Positions 1 to 8,288 are shown, counted from the first letter of the stretch. The stretch: 64,000 bases of DNA from Glaciimonas sp. (GCA_012927585.1 JABBOY010000018.1:1-64000); one strand, 5' to 3'. Made by a program: numbers and translations. Notes: generated from the letters alone by a model not told the origin.

Positions 1-2
1 TC

Positions 3-194
3 ACGTTTAAAGAAGACGCCTGCCGAATCCGCGCCGGTCACGCCGCTGAAAATTTCAACATCATCAGAAAAATTACCATGAACCTCTTGCGGCAAGACAC
101 CTCGATGAAGCGCAGCATTCCGAAAAAACGTCTCTACGCTGCGCTCCATGATCAATACCTTGCGGACGTTCTTGGCTTACGCCCGGCCATTTGA
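3..194 (+). mobile_element. ISAs1-family transposase, C-terminal end (cut by window start)
   Basis: An open frame enters from the left edge and stops with TGA. The 63 visible residues read like the C-terminus of ISAs1-family (DDE) transposases: a TFKEDACRIR segment, then AENFNIIRKITMNLLRQD, then a basic stretch ending near DVLGLRPAI. In this family the RIR...N.PENF....R...LNLL pattern follows the last catalytic acidic residue. The start lies outside the window, so intactness cannot be judged. It sits just upstream of a tRNA gene, a usual neighbourhood for mobile debris. Family assignment is by motif recall only. Confidence 0.7.
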
Positions 195-248
195 TGCGTT
201 TGCCCTGCACTAATTAGTTAGCACTGGCAATATTGACATATTGTTTGT

Positions 249-254
249 TATAAT
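249..254 (+). promoter_or_regulatory. Candidate -10 box of the tRNA-Ser gene
   Basis: A perfect TATAAT lies 28 bases before the mature tRNA 5' end. A TTGACA lies only about ten bases upstream of it, too close to be a normally spaced -35, so only the -10 is proposed. Confidence 0.4.
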
Positions 255-281
255 CTACGGCTTCGCAAAAGCGAAGGTGCA

Positions 282-372
282 GGAGAGATGGATGAGTGGT
301 TGAAGTCGCACGCCTGGAAAGCGTGTATAGGTTCATAGCCTATCGGGGGTTCGAATCCCCCTCTCTCCGCCA
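282..372 (+). tRNA. tRNA-Ser(GGA)
   Basis: The 91-nt gene folds as a class II tRNA with a long variable arm. The acceptor strands GGAGAGA and TCTCTCC pair, discriminator G and an encoded CCA follow, and the T-loop GTTCGAATC is present. The anticodon stem CACGC/GCGTG encloses TGGAAAG-type loop bases with anticodon GGA, and the variable arm TATAGGTTCATAGCCTATC pairs on itself. A Rho-independent terminator follows. The adjacent integrase stub suggests this tRNA has served as a genomic-island attachment site. Confidence 0.95.
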
Positions 373-404
373 ATAACAAGTTCTATCAAGTTCCGTGACG
401 TCCC

Positions 405-442
405 AAAACCCGCCTTCTCTCCTATAAGAAGACGGGTTTTTT
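405..442 (+). terminator. Rho-independent terminator after tRNA-Ser
   Basis: AAAACCCG and CTTCT on the left pair with AGAAG and CGGGTTTT on the right around a short loop, and a run of T follows. The hairpin starts 33 bases after the tRNA CCA. Confidence 0.8.
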
Positions 443-532
443 GTTTCAGGACGTCCTAGGCGGTCTCTTTACATCCCAGCAAAAAGGGGTATTTCGGGGG
501 TATAAATTTTCCTTGGATTTTAGGATACCCAA

Positions 533-670
533 ATGCCGCTTTCCGACGTACAGTGCAAAAACGCCAAGCCACGTGACAAATCATACAGACTTGCCGACGG
601 CGGCGGTATGTACTTACTTATTGAGCCAAACGGTAGCCGTTACTGGCGGATGAAGGTAATCGCTCCATAA
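533..670 (+). pseudogene. N-terminal stub of a P4-type tyrosine integrase
   Basis: A 45-codon frame starts MPLSDVQCKNAKPRDKSYRL and continues with ADGGGMYLLIEPNGSRYWRM before a stop. This is the DUF4102-type N-terminal arm-binding domain of P4-like integrases (pattern LTD..vr.AKP..K.y.l.DG.GLyL.V.P.G.K.W). Full-length relatives have about 400 residues with a C-terminal R..H.R..Y catalytic domain; none of that is visible here. The stub begins about 160 bases downstream of tRNA-Ser, the normal position of an island integrase at its attL end. The element has been lost or was truncated on insertion of the IS66-type sequence that follows. Confidence 0.8.
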
Positions 671-737
671 ACCCCAACCTTGTTGGTATTTTCTGACTGC
701 CGCATCCTTGCAACATCTGAACTGAGATGGAGCGAGC

Positions 738-1006
738 ATGAAGAAGGGATTGGCATTCTGGATGGAGCACGTTGCGGCAATCAAGCGGGAAGGGATATCC
801 ACGAACACGTATGCCATGCGCACGAAATCGCCGTGAAACGCTTGTACTATTGGCAATGCAAGTTGACGGCAGCAACAGTATCTTCCGAGACAAGTCACTA
901 TCTAGCAGCAACTAAAATGGCTCTATGTACCCGCAAATTCACAGATGGAGCAACAATCGGCTATACAAGCCATCTGGGCAAGCTGCTTACAGCTACTTCG
1001 CAGTAG
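738..1006 (+). pseudogene. IS66-type transposase accessory gene (HTH), frameshifted remnant
   Basis: The frame opens MKKGLAFWMEHVAAIKREGI, then reads STNTYAMR and soon stops. A second frame (+1 relative) continues with EIAVKRLYYWQCKLTAA up to a stop. Joined, these match the small HTH accessory protein of IS66-family elements (FW..HV.A...SG.S...Y...H.l....LyYWr.kL). The frameshift falls near position 818. No transposase ORF follows, so this is an isolated decayed fragment. Assignment is by motif; the frameshift is seen directly. Confidence 0.6.
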
Positions 1007-1106
1007 TTCTCACAATTAACATACTTAACCACGTTAACCACGCAACAATAAAATGGCGGTTTCAATGTCCAAGTGCAACAAGGCCAAGTTTATCGGCTTA
1101 GTATGC

Positions 1107-1140
1107 GTGTGGATTGACGAAATACCCACACAATTTTTTT
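1107..1140 (+). terminator. Candidate terminator hairpin before the btuB leader
   Basis: GTGTGG and CCACAC form a six-pair stem around 13 bases, followed by AA and seven T. It would insulate the btuB leader from read-through out of the mobile-element debris. Confidence 0.55.
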
Positions 1141-1182
1141 AGAGTTAGATTGTCGTAAGCCCGGCTTGCGGCATACAATACG

Positions 1183-1392
1183 CACGTTTTGGTGCCCGCA
1201 GACATCCCCATGTCTGCAGTTAAACGGGAAACACGGCGCAGATGACACCACTCATCCGCCAACGTGTGCTGCCCCCGCAACGGTAAAACAAGCGTCACTA
1301 GGAAGTTTCGGTGACAGACTGCCTCTCAGTACCACTGTGCTACTCGCACGGGAAGGTGAGGCGGCCTGACTTGTCAGCCCGGATACCGGCCA
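1183..1392 (+). promoter_or_regulatory. Cobalamin (AdoCbl) riboswitch controlling btuB
   Basis: The conserved parts occur in the expected order: a 5' TTTTGGTGCCCGCAG region, a GGGAAACACGG-like segment, the hallmark B12 box GCTGCCCCCGCAACGGTAA, a GGAAGGTGAGGCGG segment and the 3' element CAGCCCGGATACCGGCC. It lies about 90 bases upstream of a TonB-dependent receptor of BtuB type, the classic arrangement. Known behaviour of the class: binding of adenosylcobalamin represses the downstream gene. A hairpin at 1401-1424 follows directly and may be part of the expression platform. Confidence 0.93.
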
Positions 1393-1400
1393 AAATAGGT

Positions 1401-1424
1401 GAAAGTGCGCGAATTCGCACTTTC
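1401..1424 (+). promoter_or_regulatory. Hairpin between riboswitch and btuB (possible expression platform)
   Basis: GAAAGTGCG and CGCACTTTC form a perfect nine-pair stem around six bases. No T-run follows, so translational control or a stability role is likelier than intrinsic termination. Confidence 0.5.
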
Positions 1425-1479
1425 GTTGATTCCGGCTTGCGGGGACGCAGGCTGGAGGATTCTTATTTGAAACGACATC

Positions 1480-3465
1480 ATGATCTTCTCCATCCTCCCC
1501 AGCCGCGCGCCGGCCTGGAAGCCGCTTGCGCTGGCTTCTGCATTGACACTTTGCGCTCTCAATCCCGCAATAGCCCAGATAAACGACGATAAGGCGCTAG
1601 CGCCTGTTGTTGTCACAGCTTCACGCTTTGCAAACGATCCTGCATTCAGTCCAATCGGTGCGACAGTCATCACTTCCGAACAAATTCGCGAAGCCGGCGT
1701 CAGTAATGTGAATCAGGCGATCCGCAAAATCGGTGGTGTATTCGGCCGTCAAAGTGGCGATGGCACGCAAGATTTTGGGCTTGATTTGCGTGGATTCGGT
1801 GCGGCCAGTATCAATAACGTGGTAGTGCTGCTGGATGGCATTCGCTTGTCTGAAAATGAAATATCCGGTGCTCTATTCTCTTCAGTGCCGATCGAGACCG
1901 TCGAACGCATCGAAATCGTGCGCGGCGGCAGCAGCGTCTTGTATGGCGATGGTGCGACTGCAGGGGTGATTCAAATCATCACTAAGCGCCCGCAAGGTAA
2001 TGCGTTGCACGGCAGCATCACAACTGAAATTGGCCAGTTCGGTCACAAGGAAGTACGTGCGTCCGTCGCGAAAGGCTGGGGGGGATTTTCTCTGGATGCC
2101 AACGTGAGTAAGCTGGAATCCGATAATTATCGCGATAACAATGCGGTACGGCAGAATAATTTCAGCGGCGGCGCGCAATGGGCATCAAACGAGGGACGAG
2201 CCGGCTTGCGGGTGGATATCGCGCGTCAGGATTCCCGTTTGGCAGGCGCACTTTCTTTGGCGCAATTTGAGGAAAATCCGCGTCAAACCTTGAGCCCGAA
2301 TGATATGGCTTCGATTGATACCAACCGCTATACGGCATTTATGGAACGCCGTCTTGGCGCATTTGAACTCGCCGCGGAACTGTCGCATCGTGACAGGACA
2401 GCCAAGGCGCTGTTTGTCGGTTCGTTCGGCTCTTCTGCTTCGCAGTACGATGGCCGAATGACGCAATTTTCCCCGCGCGTTCGTCACTTATCCATGTCCG
2501 GTGACTTGACCAACGAGTTGGTGCTTGGAATGGATTTCGCACACTGGACACGTAGTGCAATTAGCACATTTGACGGTTTTCCTTCGCCGCAAGCGAATGC
2601 GTCGCAACAGTCCAAAGCGCTGTATGCGCGCGATGAGGTAAAAGTCGGCAATGCGCGGCTGGCGTTTGGTGCACGCCATGAAATATTCGATAAAGATAGC
2701 GTGAATAATGGCGTCGGCCTTTACGATATTTCGCAGGCCTTGAATGCCTGGGATTTACAAGGTAATTATCTTGTCGCGCCGGGTGTCAATGTGTTTGCAA
2801 AAGGGGGCCAAAGTTATCGGGTCGCCAATGTCGATGAAAATGGCTTTACGCCGGTTGTCAACCAGCCGCTTAAACCTCAGATTTCCCATGACCTTGAGCT
2901 AGGTGCAACGCTAGGCGATATCGAGAAAAAAGTGACGGTAAAGTTGTTCCAACATCGCTTGAAAAACGAAATTTTCTTCGATCCTACAGCAGGTTTTTTT
3001 GGCGCCAACGTTAACCTTGACCCGACCAAGCGGCAAGGGATTGAAATTGAAACGCGCATGCGTCTGGCATCAACTTTTACCTTGTCGGCCAACCTGCAGC
3101 ACCTTTCCGCCCAATTTATTGAAGGTCCAAATGCCGGCAATGAAATCACGCTTGTGCCGAAAAATATCGCCACCTTGCGTATCAATTGGATGCCGGACAA
3201 TAGTCAAAGCGCCGATGTCGGTATGCAATGGGTTGACTCGCAACGCTATGGCGGCGATTTCTCCAATACGTGTTCAGCACGGATGCCGTCGTTTGCTACG
3301 CTGGATGGACGTTATGCCAAGCGTGTCGGTGCATGGGAGTTTGCAATCGCGGGCAGCAACCTGACCGATAAACAGTATTTCACGAATGCTTACGGCAATT
3401 GTCAGAGTGGAATTTATCCTGACAACGGTCGCCAGTTGAAACTTTCTGCGCGCTACGATTTCTGA
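1480..3465 (+). CDS. btuB: TonB-dependent outer-membrane cobalamin receptor, BtuB type
   Basis: The 661-residue protein would carry corrinoids across the outer membrane, energised by TonB-ExbBD. It begins with a signal peptide (hydrophobic ALASALTLCALNPAIAQ, cleavage probably after AIAQ), followed by a TonB box region (APVVVTASRF). A plug domain follows at about residues 55-165 (VLLDGIRLSENEISG, VERIEIVRGGSSVLYGDGAT). The remainder is a 22-strand-type barrel ending in the terminal aromatic KLSARYDF typical of BAM substrates. The ATG lies about 20 bases after a GGAGGA, an unusually long spacing. The upstream cobalamin riboswitch makes a corrinoid ligand far more likely than a siderophore. Confidence 0.9.
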   Translation: MIFSILPSRAPAWKPLALASALTLCALNPAIAQINDDKALAPVVVTASRFANDPAFSPIGATVITSEQIREAGVSNVNQAIRKIGGVFGRQSGDGTQDFGLDLRGFGAASINNVVVLLDGIRLSENEISGALFSSVPIETVERIEIVRGGSSVLYGDGATAGVIQIITKRPQGNALHGSITTEIGQFGHKEVRASVAKGWGGFSLDANVSKLESDNYRDNNAVRQNNFSGGAQWASNEGRAGLRVDIARQDSRLAGALSLAQFEENPRQTLSPNDMASIDTNRYTAFMERRLGAFELAAELSHRDRTAKALFVGSFGSSASQYDGRMTQFSPRVRHLSMSGDLTNELVLGMDFAHWTRSAISTFDGFPSPQANASQQSKALYARDEVKVGNARLAFGARHEIFDKDSVNNGVGLYDISQALNAWDLQGNYLVAPGVNVFAKGGQSYRVANVDENGFTPVVNQPLKPQISHDLELGATLGDIEKKVTVKLFQHRLKNEIFFDPTAGFFGANVNLDPTKRQGIEIETRMRLASTFTLSANLQHLSAQFIEGPNAGNEITLVPKNIATLRINWMPDNSQSADVGMQWVDSQRYGGDFSNTCSARMPSFATLDGRYAKRVGAWEFAIAGSNLTDKQYFTNAYGNCQSGIYPDNGRQLKLSARYDF

Positions 3466-3597
3466 TTTTTTTGATGTTTTTACCGCCGTTGTAAATACAT
3501 AATTTGCAAGCCACATGAATGATGCCGTTTTGACTGAGCAGCACGTTTTAATGGCTTGTATGTATCAACTTCGGCGCATATAATAATTTTCTTTGCT

Positions 3598-3797
3598 TCA
3601 GGTATTTTGCAAACAGTCGTTTGTAGAATGAAATGGGAAGTCGGTAAGTTTTCTGAATTAGAGAGCAAATCCGACGCTGCCCCCGCAACGGTAATCGAGT
3701 AAAAAGATTTGCAGTAAGCCACTGTGCAATGCATGGGAAGGCGCAAATCTAGGAAAACCCAACCAGGGAATTCCACTCGTAAGCCCGGAGACCAGCC
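3598..3797 (+). promoter_or_regulatory. Second cobalamin riboswitch, upstream of cbtB/cbtA relics
   Basis: The B12 box GCTGCCCCCGCAACGGTAA is intact. It is preceded by GAATGAAATGGGAAGTCGGT and followed by GCATGGGAAGGCGC and the 3' element GTAAGCCCGGAGACCAGCC. Riboswitch-controlled cbtBA is a common proteobacterial arrangement. The aptamer looks complete although both downstream genes are broken. Confidence 0.9.
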
Positions 3798-3822
3798 TGA
3801 AGCTATCGTAGAGTTTGTATCG

Positions 3823-3861
3823 CGGAGGGCGATGCAGATGGCTGGCCTGTTGCGCCCTCCG
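3823..3861 (+). promoter_or_regulatory. Hairpin downstream of the second riboswitch
   Basis: CGGAGGGCG pairs perfectly with CGCCCTCCG over nine positions around 21 loop bases. There is no T-run. Such a stem at this point is often part of the expression platform. Confidence 0.5.
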
Positions 3862-3990
3862 TCTATCACTTCCTTCTTAACATACAGGCTCATTCATGTG
3901 CTTATGGCGCTGATTGGCTATGGAGATGTCTTCTATCTCTGCGCTGATTATTGTCATGGCTTGGGTGTTTTCCTTAAGAAGGGGTATCAC

Positions 3991-4141
3991 ATGTCCTCAA
4001 TACCTGGTTTGCTCGATAACGTCGGCTCGCGGTCCCGCTCAACTATCTGGAAAGACAAAGTAATGCCCGTTTTACTGGCCGGCAACCTTGCATAATGCAG
4101 CGCACGATGGCCGGCATTCCACCGGCTTTCCTTGCCACTGA
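3991..4141 (+). pseudogene. cbtB: Decayed cbtB (cobalt transporter small subunit)
   Basis: An ATG preceded by AAGAAGG reads MSSIPGLLDNVGSRSRST through to KVMPVLLAGNLA and stops. In the +1 frame the diagnostic CbtB tail LHNAAHDGRHSTGFPCH follows immediately and ends at TGA. Intact CbtB proteins have about 60 residues: a single membrane helix, then a His-rich H.AAHD.RH..GFPCH tail. Here the segment between AG and LHNAAHD is missing, so most of the helix is lost, and the frame is shifted. The start, ribosome-binding site and tail are clearly recognisable, so the gene is broken rather than absent. Confidence 0.8.
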
Positions 4142-4146
4142 TTCTG

Positions 4147-4501
4147 ATGTCAGGACTCATTAACCTAGCGGCATTCAAGCGCGTCGTTATGGTGGCTCGC
4201 CACTGCGGTTATGACGGCAGGCGGATTATCGCTGCTGATTTTTACGCGTAATTGGAAGCTCAAATTGTTGGGCACATTGCTGCTGATTGTTCCGCATCTA
4301 ATTGGTGCACCACAGCCGCAAGTTCACGCAAGCGCAGCACCCGCCGAACTGGCGCAGGCGTTTATCCATGCCACGACGATTGCGAATGCCGTGTTTTGGC
4401 TGGCGCTGGGTGGCTTGACGGGCGTGTTTTACAAGAAGCTCGCAACTATTCAGCACGCAAGAATGGTGTATGAAAATAGCTGGTTGACAGCGCCGAAATA
4501 A
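4147..4501 (+). pseudogene. cbtA: Decayed cbtA (cobalt transporter), internally deleted
   Basis: CbtA is a membrane protein of roughly 230-260 residues, translated just after CbtB. Here an N-terminal piece (MSGLINLAAFKRVVMVA) starts a few bases after the cbtB stop and runs into a different frame. The C-terminal part is well preserved from 4211: MTAGGLSLLIFTRNWKLKLL, then PHLIGAPQPQ, PAELAQAFIHATTIANAVFW and GLTGVFYKKL, the last helices of CbtA. Roughly two thirds of the gene is missing between the pieces. The last twenty or so residues do not look like CbtA, so the original stop may also be lost. Confidence 0.75.
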
Positions 4502-4538
4502 GAATTTCGCCACGCAGTCGAAATAGCAATCAAAAAAG

Positions 4539-4600
4539 TAGGGTGCGCTCTGCGCACCAATGCACTCACGCACGGTCATGGTGCGCATGGCGCACCCTAG
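4539..4600. repeat. 62-bp palindromic element with GGTGCGC arms
   Basis: The element starts TAGGGTGCGC and ends GCGCACCCTA, with further inner arms (GCGCACC, GGTGCGC) that allow nested hairpins. This form resembles small dispersed palindromes common between genes in betaproteobacteria. It lies immediately after the cbtA relic and could also stop or stabilise the transcript. Only one copy was found in the window. Confidence 0.6.
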
Positions 4601-4684
4601 TTGCTGCATTTTTTAGGCGCACCATCAGTTACTAAAGAACCGTTACGAATTTGACTCGTTAGCCTCAAGTTTTATTGTTACTCT

Positions 4685-4749
4685 GCCTTGTATTTATATA
4701 ATATCGAGATAACATATGCGGAAAGTGCATTATTTTTAGGCATACTCCC
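4685..4749 (-). repeat. 64-bp dispersed intergenic element, copy A
   Basis: Read on the minus strand it begins GGGAGTATGCC, has the core CTTTCCGCATAT and ends ATAAATACAAGGC. The same boundary and core words recur with near-constant spacing at eight other intergenic sites in this window. This copy lies about 100 bases before btuC. Apart from the palindromic element at 4539-4600, nothing else was recognised between cbtA and btuC. Confidence 0.7.
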
Positions 4750-4851
4750 GTTTTTATTTATTTTGTAGATTGGGCCAAGATTAAATCCCGCGCCCGAGGG
4801 CTGGCGCAGATTAATTGCTGGTAACCGTTTTATCCCTGACAAAGGACAAGA

Positions 4852-5892
4852 GTGTCTTGTAATCCTGATTCTGTTGCATCGTTCACAGCGCGTCATCGTA
4901 GCGTCGTCACTCTGATGTTGCTCGCGTTGCTGGCCGCTGGCGCGCTGCTGTTGGCCGGCATAGTCGGTTCGATCGCTTTGCCGGTGACTGATCTGGCTGC
5001 GGCCCTGGGCGAAATCCTGCGAGGTGCGCCATCCACCTTGGCCGCGACCCTGCTCGAATTACGCCTCGGGCGGGCGCTATCGGCCTTTGTTACCGGCGGT
5101 GCGCTGGCGCTGGCCGGCGTGATGATGCAAGCCTTGTTGCGCAATCCGCTGGCCGACCCGTATGTACTGGGCGTCTCGGGCGGCGCGGCAGTCGGCGCGC
5201 TGGCGGCGATGTTGCTGATGGCGTCGGCCTGGGTGATCGATGCGGCGGCCTTCGGCGGTGCGACGACGGTGGCGCTGCTGCTGTATCTGCTGGCGCGGCG
5301 CGATCTGCGCGGCGGACTGGCGGCAGAAGGCGGGGCCTCGCTGTTGCTGCTAACCGGCGTGATTCTGGCTTCGGGTTGCGGTGCGCTGGTGACTCTAATG
5401 TTGTCGATTGCGCCGGACAGTCGTTTGCGCGGCATGGTGTTCTGGATGATCGGCGATCTGTCGGGCACCCAGGTACGCTGGCTGCCGTGGCTGGTGCTGG
5501 CCGCAGCCTTGTTGTTCGCGCAACGGGTGGCGCGGTCGATCAATGTGATGGCGCTGCATGCGGAGGCGGCGGCAACCTTGGGGGTGCGGGTTGGCTTGCT
5601 GCGCCAGGGGCTGTTCCTGTGCTCTGCCCTGCTCACTGCCAGCGCGGTCACCAGCGCCGGCAGTATCGGCTTTGTCGGGCTGATCGTGCCGCACGCCTGC
5701 CGCTTTGCGCTGGGGCCGGATCATCGGCTGTTGATGCCGGCCTCGGTGCTGGTCGGCGGGACTTTTCTGGCACTGGCCGACACGCTGGCACGCACCGTGC
5801 TATCGCCGCAGCAATTGCCGGTGGGCGTGGTGACCGCGATGATCGGGGTGCCGGTATTCCTGTTGCAACTGCACCATATCCGACGCAAATGA
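4852..5892 (+). CDS. btuC: Corrinoid ABC transporter permease BtuC
   Basis: The 346-residue FecCD-family permease has about ten hydrophobic segments starting at residue 17 (VTLMLLALLAAGALLLAG). Family signatures are present: GALALAGVMMQALLRNPLADP near residue 80, PYVLGVSGGAAVGAL after it, and GSIGFVGLIVPHACR near residue 270. It would form the membrane channel with BtuD and receive cobalamin from BtuF. GTG is chosen as start because AAAGGA lies seven bases upstream and no ATG fits. It overlaps btuD by four bases (ATGA), the first link of a coupled btuC-btuD-cobU-cbiB chain. GC content is visibly higher than in the flanking sequence. Confidence 0.9.
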   Translation: MSCNPDSVASFTARHRSVVTLMLLALLAAGALLLAGIVGSIALPVTDLAAALGEILRGAPSTLAATLLELRLGRALSAFVTGGALALAGVMMQALLRNPLADPYVLGVSGGAAVGALAAMLLMASAWVIDAAAFGGATTVALLLYLLARRDLRGGLAAEGGASLLLLTGVILASGCGALVTLMLSIAPDSRLRGMVFWMIGDLSGTQVRWLPWLVLAAALLFAQRVARSINVMALHAEAAATLGVRVGLLRQGLFLCSALLTASAVTSAGSIGFVGLIVPHACRFALGPDHRLLMPASVLVGGTFLALADTLARTVLSPQQLPVGVVTAMIGVPVFLLQLHHIRRK

Positions 5893-6662
5893 TGCGTACC
5901 TTTAATCTAAAACTGCAGATCGGCACGCGCCTGTTGATTGATGCCTTGGACTGGCAAATCGAGGCCGGACAATGCTGGTGCATCATCGGCCGCAACGGCG
6001 CGGGCAAAAGCACGCTGTTGCGCACTTTGGCCGGCTTGCGTCAACCGGATGGCGGCCATATCGAACTGGGCGGCAAAGCGCTCTCCGACTGGACGTTGGA
6101 AGCGCTGGCACGCGCACGCGCTTTCCTGCCGCAAGCGCGCAGCGACGCGTTCGGCTATAGCGTGATCGAAACCGTGCTGACCGCGCGCCATCCGTATCAC
6201 GCCGACCAGTATTGGGAAGCCAGAGACGACCATCTGGCCGCACATCAGGCGCTGCAGGCGATGGAAGTCGATCAACTGGCCGCGCGCGATGTTCGCACAC
6301 TGTCCGGCGGCGAACGGCAACGGGTCGCGATTGCTGCACTGCTGGCGCAAGATACGTCCCTGCTGTTGCTGGACGAACCGGCCAATGCTCTGGACCTTGC
6401 ACATCAAGTCAGTGTGATGGGTTTACTGGCACGACTGTGCGTTGATCAGGCTAAAACCGTAGTGATGGTCGGCCACGACCTGAATCTGGCCCATAGCGTC
6501 GCCAGTCATGCGCTGTTATTGATGGGCGACGGCCTCTGGCAAGCCGGGCCGGTGGCCGAAGTGATGCAAGCGCCGATTCTGAGCCGCTACCTGGGGCATC
6601 CGATTGAAACGGTACAGCACGGCAAACGGACAATTTACATTCCCGGTGAGGAAGCGACATGA
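5889..6662 (+). CDS. btuD: Corrinoid ABC transporter ATP-binding protein BtuD
   Basis: The 257-residue ABC ATPase has Walker A GRNGAGKST near residue 36, signature LSGGERQRVAIA near 140, Walker B LLLLDEPANALD and the H-loop MVGHDLNLAHS. Start ATG overlaps the btuC stop; a second ATG follows immediately. The frame stays open far upstream, but that part is the shadow of btuC. Context (btuC before, cobU after, btuF nearby, B12 riboswitches) indicates cobalamin rather than iron-siderophore import. Confidence 0.9.
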   Translation: MMRTFNLKLQIGTRLLIDALDWQIEAGQCWCIIGRNGAGKSTLLRTLAGLRQPDGGHIELGGKALSDWTLEALARARAFLPQARSDAFGYSVIETVLTARHPYHADQYWEARDDHLAAHQALQAMEVDQLAARDVRTLSGGERQRVAIAALLAQDTSLLLLDEPANALDLAHQVSVMGLLARLCVDQAKTVVMVGHDLNLAHSVASHALLLMGDGLWQAGPVAEVMQAPILSRYLGHPIETVQHGKRTIYIPGEEAT

Positions 6663-7228
6663 ACCAACATTTGACCCGCAGCCTGATTTTAGGCGGTGCC
6701 CGATCCGGCAAGAGCGCCTACGCCGAAAGCCTGGCGATTGCCAGCGGCCGCGAAGTGATATATCTCGCCACCGCGCAAGCCGGCGACTCTGAAATGACCG
6801 CACGCATTGCGCATCATCGCCAGCAGCGCCCTGCCGTCTGGGCCACGGTGGAAGAACCGCTGGCGCTGGGCGACACGCTGTTGCAATGGAGCACGCCCGA
6901 GCGTCTGGTGCTGGTCGATTGCCTGACCTTGTGGTTATCGAATCTGCTGTTTGCCGATGAGCAGGATTTCCCCGCAATCGGCCGCATCACGCCGCCGGTC
7001 TGTTTTGAAGTCCAGCGCGCACTGTTTTTGCACGCATTGGAGACGGTGACCGGCGACGTCGTGCTGGTCTCGAATGAAGTCGGGATGGGCGGGGTGCCGC
7101 TCAGTGCAGTCTCGCGCTGGTTCGCCGACGAAGCGGGACGCCTGAATCAGGCGGTGGCGGCCCGTTGCGAACGTGTGATTTTGGTTGCAGCCGGTCTGCC
7201 GCTGGCGCTTAAAGACCGTCCATGCTGA
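6659..7228 (+). CDS. cobU: Adenosylcobinamide kinase / adenosylcobinamide-phosphate guanylyltransferase
   Basis: This 189-residue bifunctional enzyme phosphorylates adenosylcobinamide and transfers GMP to give GDP-cobinamide. The P-loop GGARSGKSAYAESLA lies near residue 11, the VIYLATAQAGDSEM segment follows, and VDCLTLWLSNLLF near 85 and SNEVGMGGVPLSAVSRWF near 140 are family signatures. The length is that of the CobU/CobP family. It overlaps btuD (ATGA) and cbiB by seven bases, so all are probably translated from one message. Confidence 0.93.
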   Translation: MNQHLTRSLILGGARSGKSAYAESLAIASGREVIYLATAQAGDSEMTARIAHHRQQRPAVWATVEEPLALGDTLLQWSTPERLVLVDCLTLWLSNLLFADEQDFPAIGRITPPVCFEVQRALFLHALETVTGDVVLVSNEVGMGGVPLSAVSRWFADEAGRLNQAVAARCERVILVAAGLPLALKDRPC

Positions 7229-8169
7229 TCGGACTGGATTTCCCGATATTGGTGCTGCTGGCGGTGGCCGGCATCACACTCGATACATTGCTAGGCGAAG
7301 TGCAACGCTGGCATCCGCTGGTCGGTTTCGGGCGCTGGGCGAATTTGATCGAACGCCGGCTGAACTGTGGCACCGGCCGTTTTTGGCGCGGTACGCTGGC
7401 GTGGCTGCTGGCGGTCATGCCGTTCACGCTGCTGGCGGTGTGGCTGACCGATAGCGGTATTGCAGGACTGCTATTGCATGCGCTGCTACTGTATTTCTGC
7501 ATCGGCTTGCGCAGCCTGCGCGAACATGCGCTGCCGATTGCCGAAGCCTTGACGCGTGGCGATCTGACCCAGGCGCGCTTACTGACCGCGCGCATCGTCA
7601 GCCGCGACACCCAAGCCGCACAGGAAACCGATCTGGCCAAAGCCGCCGTGGAATCGCTGCTGGAAAACGGCAACGACGCAGTATTCGGCACCCTATTCTG
7701 GTTCATCATTGCCGGCGGGCCGGGCGCGCTGCTGTTCCGGCTGGCCAATACGCTGGACGCGATGTGGGGATACCGCACGCCCCGCCTGCTTGCATTCGGC
7801 TGCTTTGCGGCGCGCTTCGATGATGTGCTGAACTGGATTCCGGCCAGATTGACGGCCTTGTCGTATGTAGTGCTGGGCGAAACTCTCGCCGACAAACGCC
7901 GCGCCTGGCAGTGCTGGCGCACGCAAGCGCCGGCCTGGCCCAGCCCGAACGCCGGGCCGGTAATGGCCAGCGGTGCCGGTGCGCTCGGCCTGGCGCTGGG
8001 TGGCCCAGCGGTGTATCACGGCGAGCTGGAGCATCGCCCGCCGTTGGGCTTGGGGCGCGCTGCGGTAGCGGCGGATATCTCCCGTGCCTGGCAGCTTGTA
8101 GCGACAACAGCAGCATTGTGGTTTGCCATTCTGGCTCTGTTCGGGATACTGCTTCTACCTGCGACTTGA
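7222..8169 (+). CDS. cbiB: Adenosylcobinamide-phosphate synthase CbiB/CobD
   Basis: The 315-residue membrane enzyme attaches (R)-1-amino-2-propanol phosphate to the corrin side chain. Visible signatures are ITLDTLLGEVQRWHPLVGFG near the N-terminus, VSRDTQAAQETDLAKAAVES near residue 130, then LLENGNDAVFGTLFWF and LANTLDAMWGYRTPR. Several hydrophobic helices are seen. The ATG overlaps the end of cobU. About 120 bases to the next gene contain dispersed element copy B. Confidence 0.92.
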   Translation: MLIGLDFPILVLLAVAGITLDTLLGEVQRWHPLVGFGRWANLIERRLNCGTGRFWRGTLAWLLAVMPFTLLAVWLTDSGIAGLLLHALLLYFCIGLRSLREHALPIAEALTRGDLTQARLLTARIVSRDTQAAQETDLAKAAVESLLENGNDAVFGTLFWFIIAGGPGALLFRLANTLDAMWGYRTPRLLAFGCFAARFDDVLNWIPARLTALSYVVLGETLADKRRAWQCWRTQAPAWPSPNAGPVMASGAGALGLALGGPAVYHGELEHRPPLGLGRAAVAADISRAWQLVATTAALWFAILALFGILLLPAT

Positions 8170-8193
8170 ACAGTAATTTTTAAAACATACTAC

Positions 8194-8258
8194 GCCTGTG
8201 TATTTTTTAATTATTCTTAAAATATATGCGCAAATATCATACTTTATTAGCATACTCC
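8194..8258 (-). repeat. 64-bp dispersed intergenic element, copy B
   Basis: Read on the minus strand: GGAGTATGCTAATAAAG at one end, core TTTGCGCATATATTTTAAG, and AAAAAATACACAGGC at the other end. It fills most of the gap between cbiB and cobC and closely matches copy C. Confidence 0.7.
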
Positions 8259-8288
8259 ATTAATGATAAATTATTGAGGCAATAATCC

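Noticed and set aside
3724-4095. Plus-strand frame of 123 residues
   Set aside because: Most of it is the cobalamin riboswitch RNA; only the last part, from the ATG at 3991, is real cbtB sequence.
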